Notes: generated by a model not told the origin, from the sequence alone. 64,000 bases of DNA from Geminicoccaceae bacterium (GCA_028279345.1 JANQNY010000003.1:16374-80373); one strand, 5' to 3'; shown: positions 45,036-54,837, counted from the first letter of the stretch. A program made the numbers and translations.

Positions 45036-45764
45036 TCAGCCGAAGTAGAGGCCACCATTCGGGTTCAGGGTCGCGCCCGTGAAGTAGCCCGCATCGTCGC
45101 TGGCGAGGAACACCACGCAGCGTGCGATTTCCTCAGCCTGACCGAGCCGCCCGACCGGAATCTGCGGCAGGATCACCTTCTCCATCACATCCTGCGGCAC
45201 CGCCATCACCATCTCGGTGGCGATGTAGCCCGGCGCCACGGCGTTGACGGTGATCCCCTTGGCCGCACCCTCTGCCGCGAGCGCGCGCGTGAAGCCGATC
45301 GCCGCAGCCTTCGCCGCCGAATAGTTGGTCTGGCCGAACTGGCCCTTCTGGCCATTGACGGAGCTGATGTTGATGACGCGGCCGAAGCTGCGCTCGCGCA
45401 TTCCGTCGATGACCTGACGCGTCAGGTTGAAGAGGCTGTTCAGGTTGGTGTTGATGACCGCGGTCCACTTCTCCGGCGTCATCCGGTGGAACGGCGCATC
45501 GCGCGTGATGCCGGCGTTGTTTACCAGGACGTCGATCGGGCCGAGGTCCGCCTCGACCTGCTTCACGCCGGCCTCGGAGGCAGCGAAATCCGCCACGTCG
45601 AACTTGTACACGGGAATGCCGGTCGCATCCTTGAAGGCGTTCGCCTTCTCGTCGTTACCGCCATAGTTGGCCGCGACCTTGTAGCCGGCGTCCTTCAGTG
45701 CGACCGAGATGGCCTCGCCGATACCGCGCGTGCCGCCCGTCACCAGTGCAACTCGTCCGGCCAT
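45036..45764 (-). CDS. phaB: Acetoacetyl-CoA reductase
   Basis: A 242-residue NADPH-dependent SDR that reduces acetoacetyl-CoA to (R)-3-hydroxybutyryl-CoA, the second step of PHB synthesis. Motifs: TGGTRGIGEAI, VNNAGITRDAPFHRM, INISSVNGQKGQFGQTNYSAAKAA with Ser, Tyr and Lys in place, and FTGATLNPNGGLYFG at the end; the GQFGQTNYSAAK block is typical of PhaB. It lies on the same strand as phaA and a phasin-like gene, though 567 bases downstream of the latter, so it probably has its own promoter. Confidence 0.95.
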   Translation of the reverse strand: MAGRVALVTGGTRGIGEAISVALKDAGYKVAANYGGNDEKANAFKDATGIPVYKFDVADFAASEAGVKQVEADLGPIDVLVNNAGITRDAPFHRMTPEKWTAVINTNLNSLFNLTRQVIDGMRERSFGRVINISSVNGQKGQFGQTNYSAAKAAAIGFTRALAAEGAAKGITVNAVAPGYIATEMVMAVPQDVMEKVILPQIPVGRLGQAEEIARCVVFLASDDAGYFTGATLNPNGGLYFG

Positions 45765-46331
45765 GCTTTCCTCCCACGTTGCGATCTACTCTCAGCGCTT
45801 GTGTAGGGTCGAGATGTCGGTCACGCGATCGGCCTTAGGTCGCGCCCCGGGCAGATGCGACACAGACATTGCCGGCGCAGGTCGCGTACCATCAAAAGTG
45901 TTGAAACGAGTAATCCACCCCGGTGCACCCGCCGAAACTACTCAGCCCTTAGTCAAGGCTCAGTCATAGGTCGGCGACGCACCGGATACGCTGATTTCGT
46001 CTTTCGCACGAACGCAGACCGGCAATCACGTGCGCACTCTGTACCAGCCGCCAGTGCCGCGAACGGTTAGACTGGCCCGATACCTGCGTCCTTTCACATA
46101 TCTCAATTTCACGCCGCTTGCTCTGATCGTCGAGAATGTTGGAACGGTCCGCCTGTTGCGGCGTGATAGATCGTCAGGCGGGCACCCACGCGACGTCCAC
46201 GACTGCGTTCGGTTGCCGCACGAGAAGCGGAAGGTGGGGCCATACGCGTCAAACTGCCGCGCCGAGCGGCCCCGGCCCAGGTCGCCACGTGGGCCGCTAG
46301 TGGAGGTACTGCGCTTGCCTGTCGTCCGCGC
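45765..46331. other. Long intergenic region upstream of phaB
   Basis: 567 bases, more AT-rich than its surroundings, between phaB and the phasin-like gene. Frames present in it have no protein-like composition, and I recognise no RNA. It presumably holds the phaB promoter and leader. Confidence 0.5.
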
Positions 46332-46646
46332 TCAGGAAAGGCGACGCAGGTTGGCGCGAACCCGACGGCTGTAGGGGTTCAGAACGCTTCGTGCGTCCCT
46401 CGCGGCGCGAGCGATGTCCGGCGCTGCCGTCGGCGAAAACCAAATGCTCGCGAGACGGGCCTGCGCCTCCGTGACGGCAAGCATCTTCTCGCTAACCATG
46501 CGCTGCCATTCGCGATCGGCGGGATCGCCGCCATGACGCCAAGCGCGCGAGAGCCGCAAGCCGATCACCACCGGCGAGGCCGCGGCAATCGTCCACGCCT
46601 CGACCTGCAAGCGCCAGATCTCGAATCCCACAGTCCACGGGAGCAT
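46332..46646 (-). CDS. Small phasin-like protein
   Basis: A 104-residue helical protein. The segment FEIWRLQVEAWTIAAASPVVIGLRLSR, cited in parts, and the later REWQRMVSEKMLAVTEAQAR resemble alphaproteobacterial phasin-related proteins (pattern: aromatic, Gln-rich helix, ...VIGLRL...G...RMVSEK). Phasins coat PHB granules. The position between phaA and phaB supports this. The ATG at 46646 is chosen because GGAGAGG lies upstream, with the GTG of the longer frame inside that region. The family call is by resemblance only. Confidence 0.6.
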   Translation of the reverse strand: MLPWTVGFEIWRLQVEAWTIAAASPVVIGLRLSRAWRHGGDPADREWQRMVSEKMLAVTEAQARLASIWFSPTAAPDIARAARDARSVLNPYSRRVRANLRRLS

Positions 46647-46676
46647 CGTCAGGCGCACCTCTCCACTTCACGCCAA

Positions 46677-46704
46677 AGAGCCGCGTCCCGAAGGACGCGG
46701 CTCT
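46677..46704 (-). terminator. Hairpin terminator after phaA
   Basis: A perfect 12-bp stem (AGAGCCGCGTCC on each side in inverse) with a TTCG loop on the minus strand, followed by only three T. It stands 30 bases after the phaA stop. A second inverted repeat (GCTAATCCA/TGGATTAGC, 46716-46739) overlaps the stop codon. Confidence 0.65.
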
Positions 46705-46734
46705 CCAACTTCACGGCTAATCCAGCTTGTTGGA

Positions 46735-47907
46735 TTAGCGCTCCACGCACATGGCGATGCCCATGCCGCCACCGATGCAGAGGGTGGCGAGGCCCTTCTT
46801 GGCATCGCGCTTCTGCATCTCGTGCAACAGCGTCACGAGCACGCGGGTCCCGGACGAACCGACCGGATGGCCGAGCGCGATCGCGCCGCCGTTCACGTTG
46901 ACCTTGCTGGTGTCCCAGCCGAGCTCCTTGTTCACCGACAGCGCCTGAGCAGCGAAGGCCTCGTTGGCCTCGACGAGGTCGAGGTCCTCGTGCTTCCAGC
47001 CCGCCTTCTCGAGCGCCTTGCGCGACGCCGGGATCGGACCCGTGCCCATGATCTCCGGCGGCACGCCGGCCTGGGCCCAGGACTTGATGGTCGCCAGCGG
47101 CGTCAGGCCGCGCTTGGCCGCCTCGTCGGCGGTCATCAGCACCACCATCGCCGCGCCATCGTTGATGCCCGACGCGTTGCCGGCGCTGACCGTGCCTTCC
47201 TTCTTGAACGCCGGCGGGATCTTGGCGATCTGCTCCTTGGTGACGCCCATGCGCGGGAACTCGTCGGTGTCGAAGACGGTCTCGCCCTTGCGCGTCTTGA
47301 TCACGAAGGGGACGATCTCGTCCTTGAACTTGCCGGCCTTGATGGCCGCCTCGGCCTTGTTCTGCGAGCCGGTGGCGAACTCGTCCTGCTCGTCCTTGGT
47401 GATCTGCCACTTCTCGGCGATGTTCTCGGCGGTGCCGCCCATGTGGTACCCGCAGAACGGGTCCATCAGAGCATCCTTGAGCATCGTGTCCATGAACTTG
47501 AGATCGCCCATCTTCGTGCCGGCACGAAGGTGCGCGCAATGTGGCGCCATGCTCATGCTCTCGATGCCGCCGGAGACGACGATCGAGCTGTCGCCCTCCT
47601 GGATCGCCTGGTGGCCCATGGCGACGGTCTTGAGGCCGGAGCCGCAGAGCATGTTGACCCCGTAGGCCGGCGTCTCGACGGCCAGGCCGGCACCGAGCGA
47701 CGCCTGGCGGGCCGGGTTCGGGCCCTGGCCAGCGTTGAGGATCTGGCCAAGCATGACCTCCGAGACCTCACCGGGCTCGACCCCGGCGCGCTCTAGCACG
47801 GCCTTGATCACGGTGCTGCCCAACTCGTGCGCGGGGATCATCCCCAGCGTTCCGTTGAACGCGCCGATCGCGGTGCGCGCCGCGGCGACGATGACGACGT
47901 CGGTCAT
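46735..47907 (-). CDS. phaA: Acetyl-CoA acetyltransferase (beta-ketothiolase)
   Basis: A 390-residue thiolase that condenses two acetyl-CoA into acetoacetyl-CoA, the first step of PHB synthesis. Active-site cysteine in [11 protein letters not shown], the second site in [17 protein letters not shown], and the catalytic Cys in CIGGGMG are all present. The ATG at 47907 fits the family N-terminus ([15 protein letters not shown]) and has a purine-rich GGGAGAAGGG before it. phaB and a phasin-like gene follow; a PHA synthase is not in the window. Confidence 0.96.
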   Translation of the reverse strand: MTDVVIVAAARTAIGAFNGTLGMIPAHELGSTVIKAVLERAGVEPGEVSEVMLGQILNAGQGPNPARQASLGAGLAVETPAYGVNMLCGSGLKTVAMGHQAIQEGDSSIVVSGGIESMSMAPHCAHLRAGTKMGDLKFMDTMLKDALMDPFCGYHMGGTAENIAEKWQITKDEQDEFATGSQNKAEAAIKAGKFKDEIVPFVIKTRKGETVFDTDEFPRMGVTKEQIAKIPPAFKKEGTVSAGNASGINDGAAMVVLMTADEAAKRGLTPLATIKSWAQAGVPPEIMGTGPIPASRKALEKAGWKHEDLDLVEANEAFAAQALSVNKELGWDTSKVNVNGGAIALGHPVGSSGTRVLVTLLHEMQKRDAKKGLATLCIGGGMGIAMCVER

Positions 47908-48041
47908 GCCCTTCTCCCTATCGATGTGTTGAAGCCCCCAGTGCCGTCTTGGCGGTAGCGAGAGGCCAAATGGGTGCCGATGAACAGTTTGGGACGAGCA
48001 CGCTTGCGCTGTAAAGGATTTGTTGCGCCGCGGCAGGCGGT

Positions 48042-49154
48042 TCAGGTGGCGCAGACGCTTCCCAACAGTACCGGACGCGTCGCACCGGTGGCGGAGGGAA
48101 GGTTGGCCGGCACACCGGCGACGCGACACGCGGCAAGGACCGCGAAGGCCATGGCCTCCTTCGCGTCGGCTGGAAGACCGTGGCCGTCGCTCCGTTCCAC
48201 CTCGACCGCATTGCCGAGGCGTCGCCTAAGTTCAGCCATCAGCACGGGATTGTGAACGCCGCCGCCGGCAACGATGAGACGACGGGTCGCAGGGGCGTGG
48301 TGCCTGAGCGCCGCCGCGATCCCGGCAGCGGTCCAAGCCGTGGCCGTGGCCAGCCGGTCGCACCAGCCCTGCTCGTCTCCGGGCGGCGCCTCGGCGAGCC
48401 ACGCGTCCACGAATGCCGGACCGAACTGTTCGCGGCCGCAGGATTTGGGCGGTGGTGCCGCGAGAAACGGGTGCGCCAGAAGCCGCTCCAGCGTCGCCTC
48501 GTCGATGCGGCCACGACTCGCCATCAGGCCGTCGGCGTCACAACCGACGGCACCGCTCGTCGCGCGACGAGCAAGCTCATCAATCACCATGTTGCCCGGG
48601 CCGACATCGAATCCGAGCGGCGCACCGTCGGTCGGGAGCGTCGTCAGATTGGCGATGCCACCCAGGTTGAGCGCCGCGCGCGGCTCCTGGGCGTCGCGCA
48701 AGAGCGCCCAATCCACGAACGGCACGAGCGGCGCGCCCGCACCGCCGACAGCTATGTCGCCTTGGCGAAAACCGTGGACGACAGGGCAGCCTAGCGCCGC
48801 GGCCAAGAACGACGGCTCGCCGAGCTGCCAGCTCACGCCGGCATGCGTGTGAAACACGGTCTGGCCATGGCTGCCGACGAGTTCCGGCGCGAAGCCGGCG
48901 GCCCGACAGATCTCAACGGTGGCGTCCGCGTACCAGCGGCCCAGATCAACATCGAGCGCAGCCAAGCCCGGAAGATCGAGCGTGTCGAGTGCGGCCAGCC
49001 GCGCGCGCAGGGCGCTCGGGAAAGCCACCGTGGTGAACCCTTGGAGCTTGCAGTCCACGCCCGGCCCTGTCGTCCGGTCGGTCACCGCGACCTCGCAGAG
49101 GGCCACGTCGAGCCCATCCATCGAGGTGCCGGTCATGAGCCCCGCGACTCGCAT
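48042..49154 (-). CDS. anmK: Anhydro-N-acetylmuramic acid kinase
   Basis: A 370-residue sugar kinase that opens and phosphorylates 1,6-anhydro-MurNAc to MurNAc-6-phosphate in cell-wall recycling. Motifs: [40 protein letters not shown] and [13 protein letters not shown]. The ATG at 49154 is the family start; a longer frame upstream overlaps the previous gene. It begins 4 bases after the stop of the SDR gene, so the two are cotranscribed. Confidence 0.94.
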   Translation of the reverse strand: MRVAGLMTGTSMDGLDVALCEVAVTDRTTGPGVDCKLQGFTTVAFPSALRARLAALDTLDLPGLAALDVDLGRWYADATVEICRAAGFAPELVGSHGQTVFHTHAGVSWQLGEPSFLAAALGCPVVHGFRQGDIAVGGAGAPLVPFVDWALLRDAQEPRAALNLGGIANLTTLPTDGAPLGFDVGPGNMVIDELARRATSGAVGCDADGLMASRGRIDEATLERLLAHPFLAAPPPKSCGREQFGPAFVDAWLAEAPPGDEQGWCDRLATATAWTAAGIAAALRHHAPATRRLIVAGGGVHNPVLMAELRRRLGNAVEVERSDGHGLPADAKEAMAFAVLAACRVAGVPANLPSATGATRPVLLGSVCAT

Positions 49155-49158
49155 CGGC

Positions 49159-49938
49159 TCAGAGCGTGCCCGGATAGTTGCCTCCATCGATCAAGAGGTT
49201 CTGCCCGGTGATGTAGCCCGCCTGGGCGGAGCAGAGGAACGCGCAGTACTCGCCGAACTCGAAGGGCTCGCCGTAGCGCTGCGCCGGATTGAGCTTCTTG
49301 CGCTCCTCGAACACTTCCTCGAACGGCCGGCCGGTCTTTTCGCTGACGGCCTTGGTGGTGCCCCGCAGCCGCGCAGTATCGAACGGGCCGGGCAGAAGAC
49401 CGTTGATCGTGACGTTCTTGGCGACGGTCTTGCGCGCAACGCCAGCGACGAAGCCCGTTAGGCCCGCGCGCGCGCCATTGGAGAGCCCGAGCACGTCGAT
49501 CGGCGCCTTCACCGCGCTCGACGTGATGTTGACGATGCGGCCGAAGCTCCGGTCCATCATGCCGTCCACGGTCGCCTTGATGAGCTCGATCGGCGTCAGC
49601 ATGTTGGCATCGATCGCCTTGATCCAGTCGTCGCGGGTCCAGTCGCGGAAGTCCCCTGGCGGCGGCCCACCGGCATTGTTGACGAGGATGTCGGGCTCCG
49701 GACAGGCGGCAAGCGCGGCCGCGCGACCGGCTTCGGTGGTGATGTCGCCGGCGACGGTCACAACGGTACGGCCGCTCGCCTGCTCGATCTCGGCCTTGGC
49801 GCTGGCGAGCTTCTCAGGCGTCCTCCCGGTGATCACGACGTCGACGCCGTTCATCGCCAACGACCAGGCACACGCCCGGCCCAGCCCCTCGCTGGCAGCG
49901 CAAACGATCGCCTTCCGGCCCTCGATCCCCAAATCCAT
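49159..49938 (-). CDS. Atypical SDR protein lacking the catalytic Tyr and Lys
   Basis: A 259-residue protein with the SDR fold. The N-terminal cofactor motif is altered but recognisable (CAASEGLGRACA), and NNAGG and VNITSSAVKAP (Ser) are present. Where other SDRs have Tyr-x3-Lys it reads SNGARAGL (Ser153, Arg157), so ordinary SDR chemistry is not expected. This matches the ketoacyl-reductase-like subfamily that lacks active-site residues. The C-terminus ends ITGQNLLIDGGNYPGTL. It stands before anmK in the same operon; its role is unknown. Confidence 0.82.
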   Translation of the reverse strand: MDLGIEGRKAIVCAASEGLGRACAWSLAMNGVDVVITGRTPEKLASAKAEIEQASGRTVVTVAGDITTEAGRAAALAACPEPDILVNNAGGPPPGDFRDWTRDDWIKAIDANMLTPIELIKATVDGMMDRSFGRIVNITSSAVKAPIDVLGLSNGARAGLTGFVAGVARKTVAKNVTINGLLPGPFDTARLRGTTKAVSEKTGRPFEEVFEERKKLNPAQRYGEPFEFGEYCAFLCSAQAGYITGQNLLIDGGNYPGTL

Positions 49939-50012
49939 GCTTCCCTCCCCGTAGACGCCGCGCCGCTGTGGTCCAGCACGTCGGCAAGGTCAAGGACCGC
50001 CGCGATGCGCGG

Positions 50013-50741
50013 TCAGCCCGGCTCGCCCTCGAGCGTCGCCAGCACGTCGCGGGCAAGGCCCGTGTTGATCGGACGACCCTCGATGAGCGCCCGACGGTCG
50101 ACGAGATCGACGACGCGCCGGCAGGCCGCGAACGACCGCTCCATGCGCAGCGCCAAGAACTCCACGATCGGCGGCGGTACCTTGAGCTGGCGGTCGGCGA
50201 ACTGCTTGACCAGAACCGCTGCGAGCAGCGCGTCGTCCGGGGCTTCGATGGCGACGCTTGGGGCCGCCAGAAGCCGCGACCGCAGGTCCGGCAGCCGCGG
50301 TCGCCACGAGCTGGCCGGAAATCTGGACACCAGGACCAGACCGTCGCCCTGGGCGCGGGCCACGTTGACGAGATGGAAGAGGAACTGCTCGTCGCCCAGC
50401 TTCTCGGCATCGTCGACGACCCAGGGCCCGCCGGCGAAGAGTGCATCCTCGGCCCGCTCCGGGCAAAGCTGTGGCCGCAGCCAGACGGCGCCGGTGCGCG
50501 CCTGCCAGATGCGCGCGAGGTGGGTCTTCCCCGCGCCTTGGGGCCCGGTCAGCAGGAGAACCGGATCGCCGCCTTCCGGCCAGCGATCGATCAGCGTCCG
50601 GGCGAGCCGGTTGGCTGGCGAGACCAGAAAGTCCTCGACCCGCATGCTGTCGTCGAGCGCCAGCGCCAGAGGAAGCTGTTCGGCCGGCGGCGGAAGCGAC
50701 GCCGGAAACAGATCGGCCGATTGGGAGGCGGGCTCGCTCAT
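50013..50741 (-). CDS. hdaA: Hda-type DnaA inactivator (HdaA)
   Basis: A 242-residue AAA+ protein related to DnaA domain III. With the sliding clamp it promotes hydrolysis of DnaA-bound ATP and thereby limits re-initiation of replication. The Walker A motif is LTGPQGAGKTHLA, Walker B is WVVDDAEKL, sensor 1 is LVLVSRFPAS; no DNA-binding domain follows. The N-terminal QLPLALAL is a good candidate clamp-binding motif. It overlaps the CDP-alcohol transferase stop by four bases. Confidence 0.9.
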   Translation of the reverse strand: MSEPASQSADLFPASLPPPAEQLPLALALDDSMRVEDFLVSPANRLARTLIDRWPEGGDPVLLLTGPQGAGKTHLARIWQARTGAVWLRPQLCPERAEDALFAGGPWVVDDAEKLGDEQFLFHLVNVARAQGDGLVLVSRFPASSWRPRLPDLRSRLLAAPSVAIEAPDDALLAAVLVKQFADRQLKVPPPIVEFLALRMERSFAACRRVVDLVDRRALIEGRPINTGLARDVLATLEGEPG

Positions 50742-51277
50742 CGCGCAGCGCTGCGGGCATAGGCGAGCGCCGAGAGCAGCGCCGCCGCGGCAACCAGCCA
50801 CGCAAGCAGGTCGACCAAGCGGGGCGGTGCGAAATCGGCAGCAGCGGCGGTAGCGACAAGCAGTAGGACGAACACCAGAGCGGCATACACCTTGCCGATA
50901 GCCAAGGGCTGGACGCCGCGCTTGCGCTGGTGCGTCGAGAGCGCGCCGACGATGCCCATGGCCTCGCGCACCAGGAGGACCAGCGTAATCCAAACCGGCA
51001 GCGCGCCACCCCACCAAAGCGCGCCCGTGACCGATGCGATGAGCACGCGATCGGCAGCCACGTCCAGCCAGCTTCCTAAAGCGGTGCTCCCGTAGCGCCG
51101 CGCCAGATGGCCGTCGAGGCCGTCGGTGGCCACCGCAAACAGCAACAGCAAGAGCGCGAGCAAGGACCGCCCGTCGAGAATCGCCATTGCGATCGGCAGC
51201 GCCAAGACGAGCCTGAGCAGCGTCAGGGCATTGGCGAGCGCTCCACGCGGCAGTTCGGGGACGCGGCTCTCGCTCAA
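50738..51277 (-). CDS. CDP-alcohol phosphatidyltransferase family protein
   Basis: A 179-residue membrane protein with five to six helices. The catalytic motif is DGLDGHLARRYGSTALGSWLD and ends VAAD, matching D-x2-DG-x2-AR...G-x3-D-x3-D. It joins CDP-diacylglycerol with an alcohol such as glycerol phosphate; the acceptor is not clear. No ATG or GTG lies at the right place; the TTG at 51277 overlaps the stop of the DUF2066 gene (TTGA), which suggests coupling. It continues into hdaA. Confidence 0.83.
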   Translation of the reverse strand: MSESRVPELPRGALANALTLLRLVLALPIAMAILDGRSLLALLLLLFAVATDGLDGHLARRYGSTALGSWLDVAADRVLIASVTGALWWGGALPVWITLVLLVREAMGIVGALSTHQRKRGVQPLAIGKVYAALVFVLLLVATAAAADFAPPRLVDLLAWLVAAAALLSALAYARSAAR

Positions 51278-52416
51278 AGCGTCGATGACGGAACGTAGAG
51301 CTCGCTGCCGGGCGCGGCGGTCGGCGCCGCGCCCGACGGTGCCGCTCCCTGCTGCAGGCGCCAGCCGCCTGCGCCGTCCTGGCGCAACGACCAACCGCCG
51401 CGAGCGAGCTCCGTGTTGAGCGCGTCGGCGCCACCCTGCACCCGCAGGTCGACCTTGGCCTCGGTCCGCGAGAACTCGCGGACACGCGTCACCTCGACGC
51501 CGCGCAGCCCCTCCAGATAGCGCAGCAGCCGGCCCCACTCGTCGAGGCTGGTCACTGGCGCCGTCACGGCGACCGCCGCGGTCGGTCCCTTCGCGGCTGC
51601 TCCTTCCCGCGCGCGACGGTCGTAGACGCCCTGCATGGCCCGCACGGCGCTCGCGAGGCTCGTCTCGAGCGACCCCGACGCGTCGCGTGGCACGACGGCC
51701 GAGTAGGGCTCCGTCAAAGCCGCCCCGTACCCCGATGCGCGCACCTCGAGAGGACCGTCGGGTGTGCCGTCCCCGACCAGTCGCGCCACGACCACGGTGT
51801 CGGCCCCATAGCGCTGCGCCAAATTCTGCAGTGCCGCCTGATCGCCCTGCAGCGCACGCTGGGCGTCCACCGCCGCCAGATCCTGCAGATCGCCCAAGGG
51901 CACGACGAAGCGCGCCACGGCGTTGTTGTCCACAGCCTGATCCCAGGCCTGCTTCCAGGCGTTGTCCGCCTCCCACAGCCGGGTCCCGGCACCCGTTTCC
52001 CAGACCGGCACCACGACCGCGGGCGGCAGCTCCTCACGGGCGACGGTCGTACCTCCCGAACCTCCGCGGTTGAGAAGCTGGTCCACCGCGCGCCGATCGT
52101 AGGTAACCGCGAGCGTCGCACCGTAGCTCGTGGGACCGACTTCCTCGCTGAGCACCTCGAAGCTCACCACGTAGTCTTGGATCGACAGCCCGGAGACGCC
52201 CGGAGCGCCATCGCCAGCGAGCTGCCGCAAGAGCGTCCGGAGGCCATCGCGCTGGCCCTTCTCGATGGCGAGGACCTGCGCCTCGACGGCGTCTGCTGCC
52301 GATGCCTGGGCGCGAACATCGCTCACCTCGTAGTTCTGGGCCGAGGCTGGCAACGTCGCTGCCAGCGAGACGAGCAGGGTGGCGACAGCAAAAGCGAAAC
52401 GACGGGCGCGGAACAT
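51274..52416 (-). CDS. DUF2066 domain envelope protein
   Basis: A 380-residue exported protein with a signal peptide (FRARRFAFAVATLLVSLAAT... cleaved near ASAQ). Conserved DUF2066 features are IQDYVVSFEVLSEEVG, ATLAVTYDRRAVDQLL and the VPVWETGAGTRLWE block. Function is unknown. It is the first gene of the operon with the CDP-alcohol transferase and hdaA, an order I know from other alphaproteobacteria. The start at 52416 is chosen for the signal peptide; its ribosome site is weak. purM is divergent. Confidence 0.82.
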   Translation of the reverse strand: MFRARRFAFAVATLLVSLAATLPASAQNYEVSDVRAQASAADAVEAQVLAIEKGQRDGLRTLLRQLAGDGAPGVSGLSIQDYVVSFEVLSEEVGPTSYGATLAVTYDRRAVDQLLNRGGSGGTTVAREELPPAVVVPVWETGAGTRLWEADNAWKQAWDQAVDNNAVARFVVPLGDLQDLAAVDAQRALQGDQAALQNLAQRYGADTVVVARLVGDGTPDGPLEVRASGYGAALTEPYSAVVPRDASGSLETSLASAVRAMQGVYDRRAREGAAAKGPTAAVAVTAPVTSLDEWGRLLRYLEGLRGVEVTRVREFSRTEAKVDLRVQGGADALNTELARGGWSLRQDGAGGWRLQQGAAPSGAAPTAAPGSELYVPSSTL

Positions 52417-52513
52417 CTGGCGGCTCGCGGTTCGTTGATTGCCAAGCGCCAAGGCGGCGCGTAGGTGACCGAACACTCGGCCTTTCTGCCGGAAGCTAAC
52501 CGGGTCGTCCACG

Positions 52514-53614
52514 ATGACACAAGCGCCTCCGAGCAACGCTCGCCCAGATCGCGACGCCTATCGCGACGCGGGCGTCGACATTGCCCTCGGCAACGCGTTC
52601 GTCGACGCCATCCGTCCGGCGGCCGGACGTACCGCGCGGCCGGGGCTCGTCGACAGCCTCGGCGGCTTTGCTGGCCTGTTCGACCTCAAGGCGGCGGGCC
52701 ATGCGGATCCTTTGCTCGTCGCCGCAACCGATGGCGTCGGCACCAAGATCCTGCTGGCGCAAGCGGCCGGACGTTACCGAGGCCTCGGGACGGATCTGGT
52801 CGCCATGTGCGTCAATGACATCGTCGTGCAGGGCGCCGAACCGCTCTTCTTTCTGGACTACTTCGCGACCGGACGGCTCGACGGCACCGTTGCGCGGTCG
52901 GTGGTCGAGGGCATTGCCGATGCGTGCGCGGAGGTCGGCTGCGCGCTACTAGGCGGCGAGACGGCGGAGATGCCCGGCGTCTACGGACCGGGCGTCTTCG
53001 ATCTCGCGGGCTTTGCCGTTGGCGCCGTAGCGCGTGACCGTTTGCTCCCCAGGCGCGCCGAGATCAGCCGCGGCGACCAACTCGTCGCCGTCGCCAGCAA
53101 TGGCCTCCACAGCAATGGCTTCTCGCTCGTCCGCCGCATCGTCGCGACCGCAGCGGTCGATCTTGCGGCTCCAGCGCCGTTCGCGCCCGAACGATGCCTC
53201 GACGAGGTGCTGTTGGAGCCGACGCGCCTCTACGGCCGCGCGGCATCGGTACTGGCCGACGAAGGCGCCTCGGCCCTCGCGCACATCACGGGCGGCGGCC
53301 TCCTGGAGAACGTGCCACGGGTGCTCGGGGACGGCATGCGCGCCCGCGTCGATCTGGACAGCTTCGTGCTACCGCCCGTATTCCGGTGGCTCGCCGAAGC
53401 CGGTGGGCTCGATCGAACGACGCTGGCGCGGACCTTCAATTGTGGCGTCGGGCTCGTTGGCATACTGCCACCAGCCAAGGCCGAAGCGGCCGTGGTAGCG
53501 CTCAACGCCGACCCCCGGACGGCAAGCGCCTGGTTGCTCGGCACCATCGAGCGCGCGCCCGGCCCGCCTTCCCTGGTGTTGACCGGCGACGGCGACGGAT
53601 GGCCCCGCGCGTAG
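52514..53614 (+). CDS. purM: Phosphoribosylformylglycinamidine cyclo-ligase
   Basis: A 366-residue purine synthesis enzyme (AIR synthetase), the fifth step, which closes the imidazole ring with ATP. Signatures are YRDAGVDIALGNAFVD, ATDGVGTKILLAQ, LGTDLVAMCVNDIVVQGAEPLFFLDY (cited in part) and LGGETAEMPG. It overlaps purN by 16 bases, so the two are coupled. Confidence 0.97.
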   Translation: MTQAPPSNARPDRDAYRDAGVDIALGNAFVDAIRPAAGRTARPGLVDSLGGFAGLFDLKAAGHADPLLVAATDGVGTKILLAQAAGRYRGLGTDLVAMCVNDIVVQGAEPLFFLDYFATGRLDGTVARSVVEGIADACAEVGCALLGGETAEMPGVYGPGVFDLAGFAVGAVARDRLLPRRAEISRGDQLVAVASNGLHSNGFSLVRRIVATAAVDLAAPAPFAPERCLDEVLLEPTRLYGRAASVLADEGASALAHITGGGLLENVPRVLGDGMRARVDLDSFVLPPVFRWLAEAGGLDRTTLARTFNCGVGLVGILPPAKAEAAVVALNADPRTASAWLLGTIERAPGPPSLVLTGDGDGWPRA

Positions 53615-54249
53615 CCGTCCTGGCATCGGGGCGCGGCTCGAACCTGCAGGCGCTGATCGACGCCGCCCGCGGAGGGGCACCCTTCGAGATCGCACTTGTC
53701 GTCACCGACCGGGCCGACGCGTTCGCGCTCGAACGTGCCAAGCAGTCGGATCTGCCGGCACGGCTCGTCGACCGTCGGCGCTTCGCCGAGCGGCGCGCAC
53801 TCGAACGCGAGATCGAGCGGGTGCTCGACGATGCCGACATCGCCTGGGTGGCACTCGCGGGCTTCATGCGTGTCCTCACGGCCGCCTTCATCGCCACACG
53901 GCCGGACCGTATCGTCAACATCCACCCTTCTCTCTTGCCGGCGTTCCGCGGGCTCCACACCCATCGCCGCGCGCTCGAGACGGGCGTGCGCATCACCGGC
54001 TGCACGGTCCACGTCGTCAGACCGGCCCTCGACGACGGGCCGATCATTGCGCAGGCGGCCGTGCCGGTGCTGGCGGACGATGACGAAACGACGCTCGCCG
54101 CCCGTGTGCTCGAGCGCGAGCACCAGATCTACCCGCTCGCGCTGGGCCTCATGACGTCGGGCGCGGGAGTCGTCGACGGCGAGCAGGTGCGGCTGGTGAA
54201 GCCCGTCGCCGAACCGCCTCAGGGCTTCATCTGGCCGAAGCTCGCCTGA
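53599..54249 (+). CDS. purN: Phosphoribosylglycinamide formyltransferase
   Basis: A 216-residue enzyme that formylates GAR with 10-formyl-tetrahydrofolate, the third step of purine synthesis. Motifs: VAVLASGRGSNLQALID, ALAGFMRVLTAAFI, RIVNIHPSLLPAFRGLHTH with catalytic Asn and His, and GCTVHVVRPALDDGPII with the Asp. Starts inside the end of purM and ends directly at the convergent ndk stop. Confidence 0.97.
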   Translation: MAPRVAVLASGRGSNLQALIDAARGGAPFEIALVVTDRADAFALERAKQSDLPARLVDRRRFAERRALEREIERVLDDADIAWVALAGFMRVLTAAFIATRPDRIVNIHPSLLPAFRGLHTHRRALETGVRITGCTVHVVRPALDDGPIIAQAAVPVLADDDETTLAARVLEREHQIYPLALGLMTSGAGVVDGEQVRLVKPVAEPPQGFIWPKLA

Positions 54250-54672
54250 TCAGCCGACGATCTCGATCGCGGAAAAGAAGAAGGCGATCTCCTGCGCCGC
54301 CGTCTCCGGCGCGTCGGAACCGTGCACCGAGTTGGCCTCGATGTTCTGGGCGAAGTCCTTGCGGATCGTGCCGGTGTCCGCCTTGGCCGGGTCGGTGGCG
54401 CCCATCACCTCGCGATTCCTGGCGATGGCGTTCTCGCCCTCGAGCACCTGCACGACCACCGGCGCGCGCGTCATGAAGGCGACCAGGTCAGCGTAGAAAG
54501 GGCGTTCCTTGTGCACCGCGTAGAAGGCCTGGGCCTGAGCTTCGCTCAGGTGCAGCCGCTTCTGGGCGACGATCCGCAGGCCGGCCCCTTCGAAGCGCGC
54601 GTTGATCTGGCCGGTGAGATCGCGCTCGGTGGCGTCAGGCTTGATGATCGAAAGGGTGCGCTCGATGGCCAT
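54250..54672 (-). CDS. ndk: Nucleoside-diphosphate kinase
   Basis: A 140-residue kinase that balances nucleoside triphosphate pools. The phospho-histidine lies in [10 protein letters not shown]; the N-terminus [12 protein letters not shown] is typical. The ATG at 54672 has GGAG 6 bases upstream; the longer frame adds unrelated sequence. No base separates its stop from that of purN. Confidence 0.98.
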   Translation of the reverse strand: MAIERTLSIIKPDATERDLTGQINARFEGAGLRIVAQKRLHLSEAQAQAFYAVHKERPFYADLVAFMTRAPVVVQVLEGENAIARNREVMGATDPAKADTGTIRKDFAQNIEANSVHGSDAPETAAQEIAFFFSAIEIVG

Positions 54673-54837
54673 AGATTGCTCCGCTCGGGGCTCGTCGGAT
54701 TGGGGATGGCCGGGCTTATAGCCTCGCCGGCATTGGCGGGGAAGGCGAACCGATAGTTGAACCAATGATGACGATGGCAAGTCATGCGGAAAGAACTAAA
54801 GCTCACCCAAGTTCTACGTAAACTTGGGGTTTCATCG

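Noticed and set aside
45855..46374. Two short plus-strand frames in the gap upstream of phaB
   Set aside because: Composition is Arg-rich and shadow-like, no ribosome site, and the second runs into the phasin-like gene on the other strand.
48011..48040. Possible PhaR-like site upstream of phaA
   Set aside because: The half-sites are too far apart (six bases) and too degenerate to separate from GC-rich background.
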